64,000 nt of DNA, taken from Streptomyces cyaneofuscatus. Its GTDB lineage: Bacteria > Actinomycetota > Actinomycetes > Streptomycetales > Streptomycetaceae. The notes beneath the pieces were generated by a model that searched no databases, had not been told where the DNA came from, and saw nothing but the letters and a program-made list of their open reading frames with translations. The DNA is taken from contig NZ_JOEM01000005.1 of assembly GCF_000718135.1 (NCBI RefSeq), positions 1 through 64,000 on the forward strand, written 5' to 3'. This document shows, one piece after another, positions 53,300 to 62,312 of this stretch. The stretch's first letter is position 1. The number at the start of each line of letters is the position of its first letter. Made by a program: the position numbers and the translations under genes.

Positions 53300-54631
53300 C
53301 TACGACCCGAGGAGCCGCCGGGCCGCCAGGGCGAGGGAGACCTCGACGGCGTCCCGGGGGCGGGTCAGGCAGCGTCCCGTGAGCTGTTCGAAGCGGCGGA
53401 GCCGGTTGAGGACGGTGTTGCGGTGGCAGTAGAGCCGCGCGCCCGCCCGCTGCGCCGAGCCGTCCGCGTCCAGCCAGGCCGTCAGCGTCTCCAGGATGAC
53501 GTCCCGGTCCGAGGGGTCCAGCCGGTCCAGTGGCCCGAGCACCCGGTCGGCGAGGGCGGAGCCGAGGGCCGGGGACGAGACGACGAGGGCGTCCGGGAGG
53601 TGCTCGTCCAGCAGGACCGTGCCCCCGGAGGCCGGGCAGGCCCGTAGCGCGGTCTCCGCCAGCCGCCGGGCGTCCCCGAGCGCGGCCAGGCCGTCGACGG
53701 CGGAGCCTATGCCCGCCCGGGTTCCGGCGGGGGCGTCCAGGGCGTCGGCGATGGCGTGCAGCTCGCCGGGTTCACCCGGATCGCCGGGGCCGCCGGTGAG
53801 CCGGAGGATGGCGAAGGCGGCGTCGGGGCCGGTGTGCCAGAGGGGGGCCGCGCCCGGAGCGGTGCTCAGGCCCTCGCCCGGTGACAGTGCGGCCGCGAGG
53901 TTCAGGGGTGGCCGGGCGGGGTCCTGCTGAGGTCCTCCCGGGGCGGAGGCCACCGCGAGTACGGCGTACCGCCCCTGTTCCGGCAGCCCCAGCATCGCCG
54001 CCGCCTCGCAGAGGTCCGCGATCCGGGCGGTCCCGTCGAGCAGCGCCGCCACCATCAGCCGCTGCTGGTTCTCGCGCCGCCAGGAGAGCCGCCTCTCGGC
54101 CTGCCGGTAGGCGTCCGCGACGATGCCGCAGTGCTCGTCGACGAAATTCCACACGTCGGCGGCGACATGGACGAGCAACCGTACGTCGTCGGGGTCGCGG
54201 CGGGCCGTCTCGTCCACCAGGTCCTGCCAGACCATCGCGCCGCCCATGCGGAAGGCGTGCAGGACGGCGTCGAGCGGTACGCCCTGTCCGGCGCGGATCT
54301 CGCCGATCCAGCGGGAGGTGCGGTGGGCGGCGTCGCGGAACTCCCGGGGCTGGATCAGCGAGCCGACGTTGTGGCGCAGCGAGTGGTGGACCTCCTGCCA
54401 GACCTCGGCCCGGTCCGAGTCGATCGCCGCCCGGTAGCCGGGCTCCTGCTCGTACAGGGCCTCGACGAGCCGGTCGGTGAGGACCGGGAGCGAGGCGACG
54501 AGGACCCGGGCGGCCCGGTGCAGCACCTCGACGGCTGCGCGGTCGGCCAGGGAACGGAAGCTCCGGGGCAACGGCGTCGCGGGGTGGGCGCCGTGCAGCA
54601 CCGCGATCCGCGAACGTACGACCTGTGGCAT
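53300..54631 (-). CDS. PucR family transcriptional regulator
   Basis: Regulator of 443 residues. The N-terminal two thirds form an RsbT/GGDEF-like sensory region (LTDRLVEALYEQEPGYRAAID; DAVLHAFRMGGAMVWQDLVDE), and the C-terminus is the PucR helix-turn-helix domain (LETLTAWLDADGSAQRAGARLYCHRNTVLNRLRRFEQLTGR). The ATG at 54631 follows GGAGG. Regulators of this kind control purine, amino-acid or lipid use, often a neighbouring gene, but no obvious target is adjacent. It lies downstream of the LAL regulator on the same strand with a 173-bp gap containing two CGGCCGGCT direct repeats. Confidence 0.88.
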   Translation of the reverse strand: MPQVVRSRIAVLHGAHPATPLPRSFRSLADRAAVEVLHRAARVLVASLPVLTDRLVEALYEQEPGYRAAIDSDRAEVWQEVHHSLRHNVGSLIQPREFRDAAHRTSRWIGEIRAGQGVPLDAVLHAFRMGGAMVWQDLVDETARRDPDDVRLLVHVAADVWNFVDEHCGIVADAYRQAERRLSWRRENQQRLMVAALLDGTARIADLCEAAAMLGLPEQGRYAVLAVASAPGGPQQDPARPPLNLAAALSPGEGLSTAPGAAPLWHTGPDAAFAILRLTGGPGDPGEPGELHAIADALDAPAGTRAGIGSAVDGLAALGDARRLAETALRACPASGGTVLLDEHLPDALVVSSPALGSALADRVLGPLDRLDPSDRDVILETLTAWLDADGSAQRAGARLYCHRNTVLNRLRRFEQLTGRCLTRPRDAVEVSLALAARRLLGS

Positions 54632-54804
54632 GGCGGCCTCCACCGGGAATCGGCCGGCTGCGCGATCGGCCGGCTCGGAGCACCCGGCCCGGCAGGGCGC
54701 GAGCACAGCCGAATGATCCTGACGCCCGCAGAATGGCATACCGCCCGGTCGGTACCTAGGGGTCTGCGCGGAACTTGTCATCACGGTCTCGCAACCACCG
54801 GCCT

Positions 54805-57711
54805 TCACGGGCCCTCGGGACCCAGGAGCCGGGCCAGCTCGGTACGGGAGCGGATGCCAAGGGCGGCGAAGACGTTGCGGAGGTGGTGGTCGACCGTGCG
54901 CGGGCTGAGCGAGAGCCGGAGCGCGACCTCGCGGTTGGTGGCCCCTTCGGCGACGCAGCGGGCGATGCGCTGCTGCTGCGGGGTGAGCGCGGAGAGCGCC
55001 CCGTCCGTCGCGGGCCGCACCGACGGGCCCTGCTCCCCCGCCGCCCGTAACTCGCCGGCCGCCCGTTCCGCCCACGCGCGGGCCGAGCAGCGCTGGAAGG
55101 CGACGAGGGCGTCGCGCAGCGGGGTGCGGGCCTCGCGGGTACGCCGGCGGCGGCGGAGCCACTGCCCGTACAGGAGCTGGGTGCGGGCCCGTTCGAAGTC
55201 CCCGCCCGCCCGGTCGTGGTGGGCCAGGGCCTCCGCGTACCGGGCGTCGGCCTCCTCCGCCGGTGCCAGCAGGGCTTGGCAGCGGGCCAGTTGGGCGGGG
55301 GCCTGCGGGTCGGCGGTCCGGGCGGTCCAACCGGCGAACTCGGCCACGGCGGCGTGGAGTTCGCCGGCCTCCTCGGCTCCCCGGCCCGCGAGGACGGCAG
55401 CCTCGACATAGCAGGGCACGGCGAGCATCCGAGCGGCGAAGTGGCCCTGCCGGGGCCCGGGGCGCACCAGTGGGCCGAGCCGGGCGGCCGCCTCATCCGA
55501 GCGCCCGGCGGCGAGGTCGGCGCGGGCCCGGGCCCAGGTGGCGAGGGTCGCGGGCTGGGCGAGCCCGTGCGGTCCCGCCCCGGCGAGCGCGGCGTCGCAG
55601 TGGGCGGCGCAGGCCTCGGCGGGCCCCTCCACGGAGGCGGCGAGGGCCAGGACGGCGTGGAGGTGGACGGAGCTGTTGGCCTGTCCGGTGCGGCGTGCGG
55701 CGTGCAGCCCCTCCAGCGCGTGGGCGCGGGCCCCGGCGTGCAGCCCGGCCCGCAGCTCGGCGTAGGCCAGGTGCTCCAGGGCCTGCGGCAGCAGGGCGTC
55801 AGGCCCCTCGGTCCGTACGGCGGCGAGCGCCCGGGCCCCGGTCCGGCAGGCGGCGGCGACCTCCCCGAGGACGAGGGCGGCGACCCCGGCGCGGAGGAGG
55901 GCGGCGGGGGCGGCGGCATCCACAGGGTCGAGGCACTGTCGGAGCAGCGCGTGCCCCGTCTCCGTACGTCCGGCGAGCACCGCGCACATCCCGGCCCGGT
56001 AGGAGGCGAACGCACGGTCGTACGGGGCGGGGTCGATGCGGCCCATGGCCTCCAGGTAGCCGGGCGCGTCCCCCGCCACCCAGGCCGCCTCGGCCGCGCC
56101 GAGGAGGGCGTCGAGTCCCCGCCGGGGGTCGTACGGGCCGAGCAGGGCGGCCGCGGCGATGAGGGCCGCGTGGGCGTCGGCGGCGGGGCCGGTGCGCAGG
56201 GCGAGCAGGCCGTGGACGTACGGGGCCAGACCGGGCGAGGCGCTCTGCTCCCCCGCCGCCCCGGTACGGGCCAGCAGGGCGCGGGCCCGGTCCGGATCAC
56301 CCGCGAGGGCCGCCTGCTCGGCCGCCGCCGCGAACCGGGCCGAGCGCAGGGGCGGGCCGGTGGTGAGCGCGGCGGCGCGGCAGAGGGCGGAGGAGCGTTC
56401 GCCGTGCGGGTACGGGGCGGTCGCGGCCGCCTCCAGCCGGGCGGCGAGCACGGTGTCCGGGCCGGGAGCGGCGCAGGAGAGCTGGACGAGGGCGGCGAGC
56501 GGAAGGGCGTCGCGGTCACCGGAGGGCTCGGCGGGAGTGCCCGGCAGGGCGGGGCGGTCGCCGGAGTGCGCCGGGCGGACGGGCCCTTCGCCGGAGCGCA
56601 CCGGCGCGCCCGGCGAGGCTGGGTGGCCGCGTGCAGGCGCCGACGCGGCTGCCCGGTCACCGGTCTCCGCCAGCAGGGCGGCCAGCAGCTCATGGGTGGC
56701 GCGGCGACGGGCGGGCGGGGCGTCGTGCAGGACCGCGCGGGCGAACAGCGGGTGGCTGAAGTGGACCCGGCTGCCCGCCCGTTGGAGGAACCCCTCGGTG
56801 GCGGCCGAGCCGAACAGGGCGCCGTCCAGGAAGTCCCGGGGCAGCCCGGTCCGGGTGCCGGCGCGCAGCAGGAGCAGGGCATCGGCCCCGGCGCCGGCGG
56901 GCTCGTGCTCCTGGGCGGCGGCGGCCAGCAGGAGCAACGCCCGGGTGTGCGCGGGAAGCCCGTCGAGGCGGTCCGCGTGCGCGGCCAGCACCCCCTCGGC
57001 GCCGGGCAGCGGACAGGGCAGCGGGGTGCGCCCGGCCAGCTGGTCCGGGGTGAGGCGGCGGGTGAGCCCGGTGAGGAGGCGCGGGTTCCCGGCCGCCTCC
57101 CGGAGCAGCTCGGCGCGGACGACCGGGTCGAGTCCCCCCGTGACGCCGGGAAGCCGTGGCGGGCGACGGCCGGGGCCGTCCGCCCCACCGGGCACCCCCT
57201 CCCCGCCCCCCGCAAGCCGGTCCAGCAGCGCGGCGGCCGCGTCCCCGTCCAGCGGGCCCAGCCGCAGTGCGGGCAGTCCGGCGAAGGCGGGGACGTCGTC
57301 GGCCGCGATCAGGACGGCGACCCGGCTGCCGGCGCCCAGCCTGCGGGCCGCGAGGGCGAGGGCGGTGCGGGAGGCCGGGTCCCAGGCGTGGGCGTCGTCG
57401 GCGCAGACCAGCAGCGGGCGGGCGGCGCCCCGTTCCCGTAGGCGGGCGAGCAGCGCCTCGGGGGTGCGGGGCAAGGCGTGCGGGCCGCGTTCGTCGGGGG
57501 AGGCGGTGGCGTACAGCACCGGGCCCCGGGGCCGGTGGGCGGCGGCCGCCTCGCGCAGCAGCGCACTGCGGCCCAGGCCGGGCGGTGCCGTCACGACGAG
57601 GGCGCCGCCGTCGCCCTGCCACAGCCGGGCCAGCAGGCCTTCCAGGATGGCGAGTTCACCGCTGCGGCCGTACAGCCGGAGCGGACTGTGCACGGTCGTC
57701 GATGAGGTCAC
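54805..57711 (-). CDS. LAL-type LuxR family regulator with TTA codon
   Basis: Large regulator of 968 residues: N-terminal ATPase (about 20-200), a long TPR-like helical middle and a C-terminal LuxR HTH at 909-968 (TNREVALRLSLSPRTVDHHLRNVF). The P-loop reads APPGLGRSALL, with Arg in place of the usual Lys, so ATP use is doubtful. Walker B reads LLVCADDAH. Codon 888 (plus-strand 55048-55050) is TTA, the rare Leu codon read by the developmental tRNA of bldA, located just before the DNA-binding domain. The start is the GTG at 57711 with a weak ribosome site. It lies between a secreted hydrolase and a PucR regulator; its targets are unknown. Confidence 0.9.
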   Translation of the reverse strand: MTSSTTVHSPLRLYGRSGELAILEGLLARLWQGDGGALVVTAPPGLGRSALLREAAAAHRPRGPVLYATASPDERGPHALPRTPEALLARLRERGAARPLLVCADDAHAWDPASRTALALAARRLGAGSRVAVLIAADDVPAFAGLPALRLGPLDGDAAAALLDRLAGGGEGVPGGADGPGRRPPRLPGVTGGLDPVVRAELLREAAGNPRLLTGLTRRLTPDQLAGRTPLPCPLPGAEGVLAAHADRLDGLPAHTRALLLLAAAAQEHEPAGAGADALLLLRAGTRTGLPRDFLDGALFGSAATEGFLQRAGSRVHFSHPLFARAVLHDAPPARRRATHELLAALLAETGDRAAASAPARGHPASPGAPVRSGEGPVRPAHSGDRPALPGTPAEPSGDRDALPLAALVQLSCAAPGPDTVLAARLEAAATAPYPHGERSSALCRAAALTTGPPLRSARFAAAAEQAALAGDPDRARALLARTGAAGEQSASPGLAPYVHGLLALRTGPAADAHAALIAAAALLGPYDPRRGLDALLGAAEAAWVAGDAPGYLEAMGRIDPAPYDRAFASYRAGMCAVLAGRTETGHALLRQCLDPVDAAAPAALLRAGVAALVLGEVAAACRTGARALAAVRTEGPDALLPQALEHLAYAELRAGLHAGARAHALEGLHAARRTGQANSSVHLHAVLALAASVEGPAEACAAHCDAALAGAGPHGLAQPATLATWARARADLAAGRSDEAAARLGPLVRPGPRQGHFAARMLAVPCYVEAAVLAGRGAEEAGELHAAVAEFAGWTARTADPQAPAQLARCQALLAPAEEADARYAEALAHHDRAGGDFERARTQLLYGQWLRRRRRTREARTPLRDALVAFQRCSARAWAERAAGELRAAGEQGPSVRPATDGALSALTPQQQRIARCVAEGATNREVALRLSLSPRTVDHHLRNVFAALGIRSRTELARLLGPEGP

Positions 57712-57794
57712 ATCGGCACGTTAGGACCGTGCGAGCGAGGGCGGAAGGTGCGCGTCCGGCGGCCCGGCCGGGGCGGTGCGGGCTCCCAGCCGGA

Positions 57795-57832
57795 CGGCTC
57801 CGGCACTGTGCGCGGGCACAGGGCCGGAGCCG
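57795..57832 (-). terminator. terminator after the polyester hydrolase gene
   Basis: 10-bp outer stem (57795-57804 with 57823-57832) with additional pairing inside, 47 bp past the hydrolase stop and upstream of the LAL gene. Confidence 0.7.
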
Positions 57833-57878
57833 CCGGAGGACCGGTTCCGCGCCGGTCCGCGCCGGCTGCGCGACGTTC

Positions 57879-58802
57879 CTACGAAGAGTGCGGGCAGGTG
57901 CCCCGGTACTCCGCGATGGTGAGGCTCGGCCGTGGGATCGGGCAGAGGAACTGCTCGTAGCGGGTGTCGTTGTCGATGAAGCGCTTCAGCCACGAAAGGC
58001 TGTACTTGGCGATCGTGGTGTCGGACGAGTTGGGCGTGAAGTGCGAGGCACCCCGCAGCTCCAGATAGGCCTTGTCCAGCGAGCCGGGCAGCGACTCGTA
58101 GAACGGCTCGGAGTGGGTGCCGACCGGCGCGACCGTGTCGCCGTCCGCCCCCACCACCAGCGTGGGCGTGCGCAGTTCGGGCCAGGTCTTGTCGGTGTTC
58201 CAGCCGGTCAGCGGGATCGCCGCCTTCAACGACGTACGGCTCTTGGCCGCTTCCAGCGAGCCTCCGCCGCCCATCGAGTGGCCCATCACGCCGAGCCGGG
58301 AGGCGTCGACCCGGGTCCGTACCGAGCTGCGCTGGGTCAGGTAGTCCAGCGCGGACAGGAGCTGGCGGCCCCGGCTGTCGGGCTGGTCGAGGGTGGTGTT
58401 GGTGTCGATGGTGAAGACCACGAAGCCCTGCGAGGCCAGGCGCGGGCCGAGCCAGGCGATGGAGGACTGGTAGGCGGTGAAGCCGGGCGAGATGACGACC
58501 GCGCCGAACGTGCCGTCGGCGGTGGAGGTCGGGTAGTAGATGGTGCCGCCGCCGAATCCGCTCACGGCGAGCGAGGAGACGGAGGTCTGGGAGGTGGCGT
58601 ACGAGCCGCGGCTCGCCTCGATGGAGGCGTTGGTGGGGGCCGGGCCGCGCTCGTAGGGGTTGGCGGCGACGGCCTGGGCGCCGGGTGCCAGGGCGGTCAG
58701 CAGGAGACCGGCGGTGGCCGCGGCGGAGGCCAGCAGGCCGGTGAGCGTACGGGAGCGGCTCGGGCGTGGGGCCTGTCGGCGTGCGAGGAGGTGCTGCTGC
58801 AC
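57879..58802 (-). CDS. secreted polyester hydrolase / cutinase-like lipase
   Basis: Extracellular alpha/beta hydrolase of 307 residues. A signal peptide (about 1-47) ends before [10 protein letters not shown], the characteristic mature start of actinobacterial cutinases and PET hydrolases. The triad is Ser176 in GHSMGGGG, Asp222 in ADGDTVAPV and His254 in GASHF; Cys287 and Cys303 form the conserved C-terminal disulfide. The mature sequence matches my memory of Streptomyces exfoliatus lipase almost throughout and is clearly related to Thermobifida cutinase. Phe108 occupies the oxyanion-loop position that is Tyr in Thermobifida and Ideonella enzymes. The GTG at 58802 follows GAGAGG. Likely substrates are fatty esters and aliphatic polyesters; activity on PET is possible but unproven. 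Confidence 0.92.
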   Translation of the reverse strand: MQQHLLARRQAPRPSRSRTLTGLLASAAATAGLLLTALAPGAQAVAANPYERGPAPTNASIEASRGSYATSQTSVSSLAVSGFGGGTIYYPTSTADGTFGAVVISPGFTAYQSSIAWLGPRLASQGFVVFTIDTNTTLDQPDSRGRQLLSALDYLTQRSSVRTRVDASRLGVMGHSMGGGGSLEAAKSRTSLKAAIPLTGWNTDKTWPELRTPTLVVGADGDTVAPVGTHSEPFYESLPGSLDKAYLELRGASHFTPNSSDTTIAKYSLSWLKRFIDNDTRYEQFLCPIPRPSLTIAEYRGTCPHSS

Positions 58803-59006
58803 GGGGGATCCTCTCGGTGGTGGCGGGGGGAACCACACCACGCGGAGGCCCATGAGCCCGTCGTCCGGGGGCTGTCGGGGTGCGCCGCGTGGCTGCCGTC
58901 GTCGTTCGGCGGCGGTCGCCACTCTCACGGTGCGTCCCGTGCACACGCATCGGCGGTATCACCGGTCTTCGCGGACCGGCGATACCGCCGAAAGGGATCG
59001 AAGGCG
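58803..59006. promoter_or_regulatory. promoter region of the hydrolase and his terminator
   Basis: 204 bp between hisF and the hydrolase gene on the same strand. It contains the his-operon terminator (58951-58990) and about 150 bp that should hold the hydrolase promoter. No clear operator seen. Confidence 0.4.
58951..58990 (-). terminator. terminator of the his operon
   Basis: Nearly perfect 17-bp stem: 10 bp (58951-58960 with 58981-58990), one mismatch, then 6 bp, closed by a TTCGCG loop, 17 bp past the hisF stop. Confidence 0.85.
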
Positions 59007-59762
59007 TCAGCGGACCGGCTGTCCCGCTTCCCGCAGCGCGTCCTTCACCTGGGAGATCCGCAGGTCGCCGAAGTGGAACACCGACGCGGCGAGCACCGCG
59101 TCCGCGCCCGCCTCGATGGCCGGGGCGAAGTCCGCGAGGCGGCCCGCGCCGCCGGAGGCGATGACGGGGACGGTGACGTGCTTGCGCACCGCCTCGATCA
59201 TCTCGGTGTCGTACCCGTCCTTCGTGCCGTCCGCGTCCATCGAGTTGAGCAGGATCTCGCCCGCGCCCAGCTCGGCGGCGCGGTGCGCCCACTCGACGGC
59301 GTCGATGCCGGTGCCCTTGCGGCCGCCGTGGGTGGTGACCTCGAAGGTCCCGGACGGGGTGCGGCGGGCGTCGACGGAGAGCACCAGGACCTGGCGGCCG
59401 AAGCGTTCGGCGATCTCGCGGATGAGGTCGGGGCGGGCGATGGCGGCGGTGTTGACGCCGACCTTGTCCGCCCCGGCGCGCAGCAGCTTGTCCACGTCGT
59501 CGGGGGTGCGGACGCCGCCGCCGACGGTGAGCGGGATGAAGACCTGCTCGGCGGTGCGGCGGACCACGTCGTACGTGGTCTCGCGGTCGCCGCTGGAGGC
59601 GGTGATGTCGAGGAAGGTCAGCTCGTCGGCGCCCTCGGCGTCGTACAGCTTGGCCATCTCGACGGGGTCACCGGCATCCCGCAGGTTCTGGAAGTTGACG
59701 CCCTTGACGACGCGGCCGTTGTCGACGTCGAGGCAGGGGATGACCCGTACGGCGAGCGTCAC
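59007..59762 (-). CDS. hisF: imidazole glycerol phosphate synthase subunit HisF
   Basis: Cyclase subunit, 251 residues, TIM barrel, using ammonia from HisH to make imidazole glycerol phosphate and AICAR. The catalytic Asp residues are in [15 protein letters not shown] and [16 protein letters not shown]. The start is a GTG overlapping the ridA stop by 4 bp. Last gene of the his operon before a strong terminator. Confidence 0.98.
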   Translation of the reverse strand: MTLAVRVIPCLDVDNGRVVKGVNFQNLRDAGDPVEMAKLYDAEGADELTFLDITASSGDRETTYDVVRRTAEQVFIPLTVGGGVRTPDDVDKLLRAGADKVGVNTAAIARPDLIREIAERFGRQVLVLSVDARRTPSGTFEVTTHGGRKGTGIDAVEWAHRAAELGAGEILLNSMDADGTKDGYDTEMIEAVRKHVTVPVIASGGAGRLADFAPAIEAGADAVLAASVFHFGDLRISQVKDALREAGQPVR

Positions 59763-60172
59763 TTGGCGCCTCCTCGGTAGGCCTCGATCTCGACCTCGAC
59801 GACCAGGCTCGGGTCGACGAACCCGGACACGATGATCATGGAGGCGGCGGGGCGTACGGCGTCGAACAGCTCCTTGTGGGCGCGGCCGATGTCGTCCACG
59901 TCCCGGGCGTGGGTGATGTACATCCGGGTGCGGACGACGTCCTCGCGGGTGAGGCCGACCTGCTCCAGCGCCGCGAAGGCGACGTCGAAGGCGGTGATCG
60001 TCTGCTCGTACGGGGAGCCGGCGGCGATCTGGCCGTTCACCACGGAGGTGCAGCCGGCCACCAGGACCAGGCCGTTGGGGAGCTCGACCGCGCGGGAGTA
60101 GCCGAACTTCTCCTCCCAGGGGGCGCCGGTGGAGATCCGGCGTACGGAGGCCGAAGCCGTGGGCTCCGTCAT
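59759..60172 (-). CDS. RidA family protein
   Basis: RidA/YjgF-type protein of 137 residues; the family removes reactive enamine/imine intermediates. The conserved arginine is in [13 protein letters not shown], and YGEFVD-like elements are replaced by [21 protein letters not shown], the usual C-terminal strand. Its start overlaps the priA stop and its stop overlaps hisF, so it is a full member of the his operon. Its presence may protect PLP enzymes or handle an unstable pathway intermediate; this is inference. Confidence 0.88.
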   Translation of the reverse strand: MTEPTASASVRRISTGAPWEEKFGYSRAVELPNGLVLVAGCTSVVNGQIAAGSPYEQTITAFDVAFAALEQVGLTREDVVRTRMYITHARDVDDIGRAHKELFDAVRPAASMIIVSGFVDPSLVVEVEIEAYRGGAK

Positions 60173-60894
60173 GCGGCGACCGCCTTGAGCGCCTCTTCCA
60201 GCGTGAACTCCTTCGCGTACAGCGCCTTGCCGACGATCGCGCCCTCGACGCCTTCGGGGACGAGGAGGGAGATCGCGCGGAGGTCGGCGAGGGAGGAGAC
60301 ACCGCCGGAGGCGACGACCGGGCGGTCGGTGACGGCGCAGACGTCCCGGAGCAGGCCCAGGTTGGGGCCCTGGAGGGTGCCGTCCTTGGCGATGTCGGTG
60401 ACGACGTAGCGGGCGCAGCCCTCGGCGTCGAGGCGGGCGAGGGTCTCGTAGAGGTCGCCGCCGTCGCGGGTCCAGCCGCGGCCGCGCAGGGTGGTGCCCC
60501 GGACGTCGAGGCCGACGGCGATCTTGTCGCCGTGCTCGGCGATGACCTTGGCGACCCACTCCGGGGTCTCCAGGGCGGCCGTGCCGAGGTTGACGCGGCG
60601 GCAGCCGGTGGCGAGGGCGGCCTCCAGCGAGGCGTCGTCGCGGATGCCGCCGGAGAGCTCGACCTTGATGTCCATGGCCCCGGCGACCTCGGCGATCAGG
60701 TCCCGGTTGTCACCGGTCCCGAAGGCGGCGTCCAGGTCGACGAGGTGCAGCCACTCGGCGCCGGCGCTCTGCCAGGCGAGGGCGGCCTCCAGCGGGGAGC
60801 CGTAGGAGGTCTCGGAGCCGGACTCGCCGTGCACGAGGCGGACGGCCTGGCCGTCGCGGACATCGACGGCGGGGAGCAGTTCAAGCTTCGGCAT
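60169..60894 (-). CDS. priA: bifunctional HisA/TrpF isomerase PriA
   Basis: TIM-barrel isomerase of 241 residues that in actinobacteria performs both the HisA reaction (ProFAR isomerase) and the TrpF reaction (phosphoribosylanthranilate isomerase). The catalytic Asp residues are in [16 protein letters not shown] and [15 protein letters not shown]. The absence of a trpF gene in the trp cluster of this window supports the dual role. The ATG shares one base with the hisH stop; the stop overlaps ridA. Confidence 0.96.
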   Translation of the reverse strand: MPKLELLPAVDVRDGQAVRLVHGESGSETSYGSPLEAALAWQSAGAEWLHLVDLDAAFGTGDNRDLIAEVAGAMDIKVELSGGIRDDASLEAALATGCRRVNLGTAALETPEWVAKVIAEHGDKIAVGLDVRGTTLRGRGWTRDGGDLYETLARLDAEGCARYVVTDIAKDGTLQGPNLGLLRDVCAVTDRPVVASGGVSSLADLRAISLLVPEGVEGAIVGKALYAKEFTLEEALKAVAA

Positions 60895-61538
60895 TACAGC
60901 GTCTCGATCCAGTTGGTCAGCAGCTGGGCGCCGGCATCGCCGGACTTCTCGGGGTGGAACTGGGTGGCCCACAGCGCGCCGTTCTCCACGGCGGCCACGA
61001 ACCGTTCGCCGTGCGTGGCCCAGGTGACCTTGGGGGCACGGATCTTGGCGTTGGTGACTTCGAGGGACCAGTCGTGCGCCGCGTAGGAGTGCACGAAGTA
61101 GAAGCGGGCCTCGGGGTCCAGTCCGGCGAAGAGCCGGGAGTCCTCGGGGGCTTCGACGGTGTTCCAGCCCATGTGCGGGACGATGTCGGCCTTCAGGGGC
61201 CCGACCGTACCGGGCCATTCGTCCAGGCCCTCGGTCTCCACGCCGTGCTCGATGCCCCGCTCGAAGAGGATCTGCATCCCGACGCAGATGCCCATCACGG
61301 GGCGGCCGCCGGCCAGCCTGCGGCCCACGATCCAGTCGCCGCGGGCCCGCTTCAGCCCGTCCATGCAGGCGGAGAACGCGCCGACGCCGGGGACGAGGAG
61401 CCCGTCGGCGTTCATCGCGCGGTCGTAGTCGCGGGTGATCTCGACGTCCGCGCCGACGCGGGCGAGGGCCCGCTCGGCGGAGCGGACGTTGCCGAAGCCG
61501 TAGTCGAAGACGACGACCTTCTTCTGGTTCTCACTCAT
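60894..61538 (-). CDS. hisH: imidazole glycerol phosphate synthase glutamine amidotransferase subunit
   Basis: Class I glutamine amidotransferase of 214 residues supplying ammonia to HisF. The triad is Cys85 in GICVGMQ, His195 and Glu197 in FHPEKSG; the oxyanion glycines in PGVGAF are present. The ATG at 61538 follows GTGAG-rich sequence; a small membrane-protein gene ends 13 bp upstream. Standard length. Confidence 0.97.
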   Translation of the reverse strand: MSENQKKVVVFDYGFGNVRSAERALARVGADVEITRDYDRAMNADGLLVPGVGAFSACMDGLKRARGDWIVGRRLAGGRPVMGICVGMQILFERGIEHGVETEGLDEWPGTVGPLKADIVPHMGWNTVEAPEDSRLFAGLDPEARFYFVHSYAAHDWSLEVTNAKIRAPKVTWATHGERFVAAVENGALWATQFHPEKSGDAGAQLLTNWIETL

Positions 61539-61551
61539 GACGTACCTGTCC

Positions 61552-61719
61552 TCAGTCCCACAGGCCCTGGATCCGCAGGATGCCCGCCACCAGGCACATC
61601 ACGGAGCCGATCGACAGCAGCACGATGACGCCCTTGGGCATCCCCTGCTTGGCGAAGGAGTAGACGCCGCCGGCCAGGAAGAGGCCGACGACGATCAGGA
61701 TGGTGTTGAGGCCGGTCAC
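61552..61719 (-). CDS. small membrane protein in the his operon
   Basis: Protein of 55 residues starting at a GTG that overlaps the hisB stop (GTGA). Two hydrophobic segments (about 5-20, [18 protein letters not shown], and 29-47, [20 protein letters not shown]) separated by a short basic turn suggest a hairpin of two transmembrane helices. No known motif. Position between hisB and hisH with translational coupling makes it a genuine gene. Function unknown. Confidence 0.75.
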   Translation of the reverse strand: MTGLNTILIVVGLFLAGGVYSFAKQGMPKGVIVLLSIGSVMCLVAGILRIQGLWD

Positions 61720-62312
61720 AGGGCGCCCTTCGTGGAGGGCAGGATGCCGGCGGCGCGCGGGTCGTGCTCGCTGGCGTACCGCAGGGCGCGGGCGAGCGCC
61801 TTGAACTGGCACTCCACGATGTGGTGGGCGTTGCGCCCGTACGGCACGTGGACGTGCAGGGCGATCTGCGCCTGGGCGACGAAGGACTCCAGGATGTGGC
61901 GGGTCATCGTCGTGTCGTACTCGCCGATCATCGGCGCCATCTTCTCGGGCTCGGTGTGCACGAGGTAGGGGCGGCCGGAGAGGTCGACGGTGACCTGGGC
62001 GAGGGACTCGTCCAGTGGGACGGTGCAGTTGCCGAAGCGGTAGATGCCGACCTTGTCGCCGAGGGCCTGCTTGAAGGCGGCGCCGAGCGCGAGCGCGGTG
62101 TCCTCGATGGTGTGGTGGCTGTCGATGTGCAGGTCGCCCTCGGTCTTGACCGTGAGGTCGAAGAGGCCGTGGCGGCCGAGCTGGTCGAGCATGTGGTCGT
62201 AGAAGCCGACCCCGGTGGCGACATCGACCTTTCCGGTGCCGTCGAGGTTGATCTCGACGAGCACGGACGTTTCCTTCGTGGTGCGTTCCACGCGGCCTAC
62301 GCGGGGGCTCAT
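61716..62312 (-). CDS. hisB: imidazoleglycerol-phosphate dehydratase
   Basis: Mn-dependent dehydratase of 198 residues (monofunctional). The duplicated metal motifs are [14 protein letters not shown] with DSHHTIED, and HILESF with [12 protein letters not shown]. The ATG at 62312 follows AAGGAG; the frame continues to 62396 but the conserved protein starts here. It overlaps hisC by 4 bp. Confidence 0.98.
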   Translation of the reverse strand: MSPRVGRVERTTKETSVLVEINLDGTGKVDVATGVGFYDHMLDQLGRHGLFDLTVKTEGDLHIDSHHTIEDTALALGAAFKQALGDKVGIYRFGNCTVPLDESLAQVTVDLSGRPYLVHTEPEKMAPMIGEYDTTMTRHILESFVAQAQIALHVHVPYGRNAHHIVECQFKALARALRYASEHDPRAAGILPSTKGAL

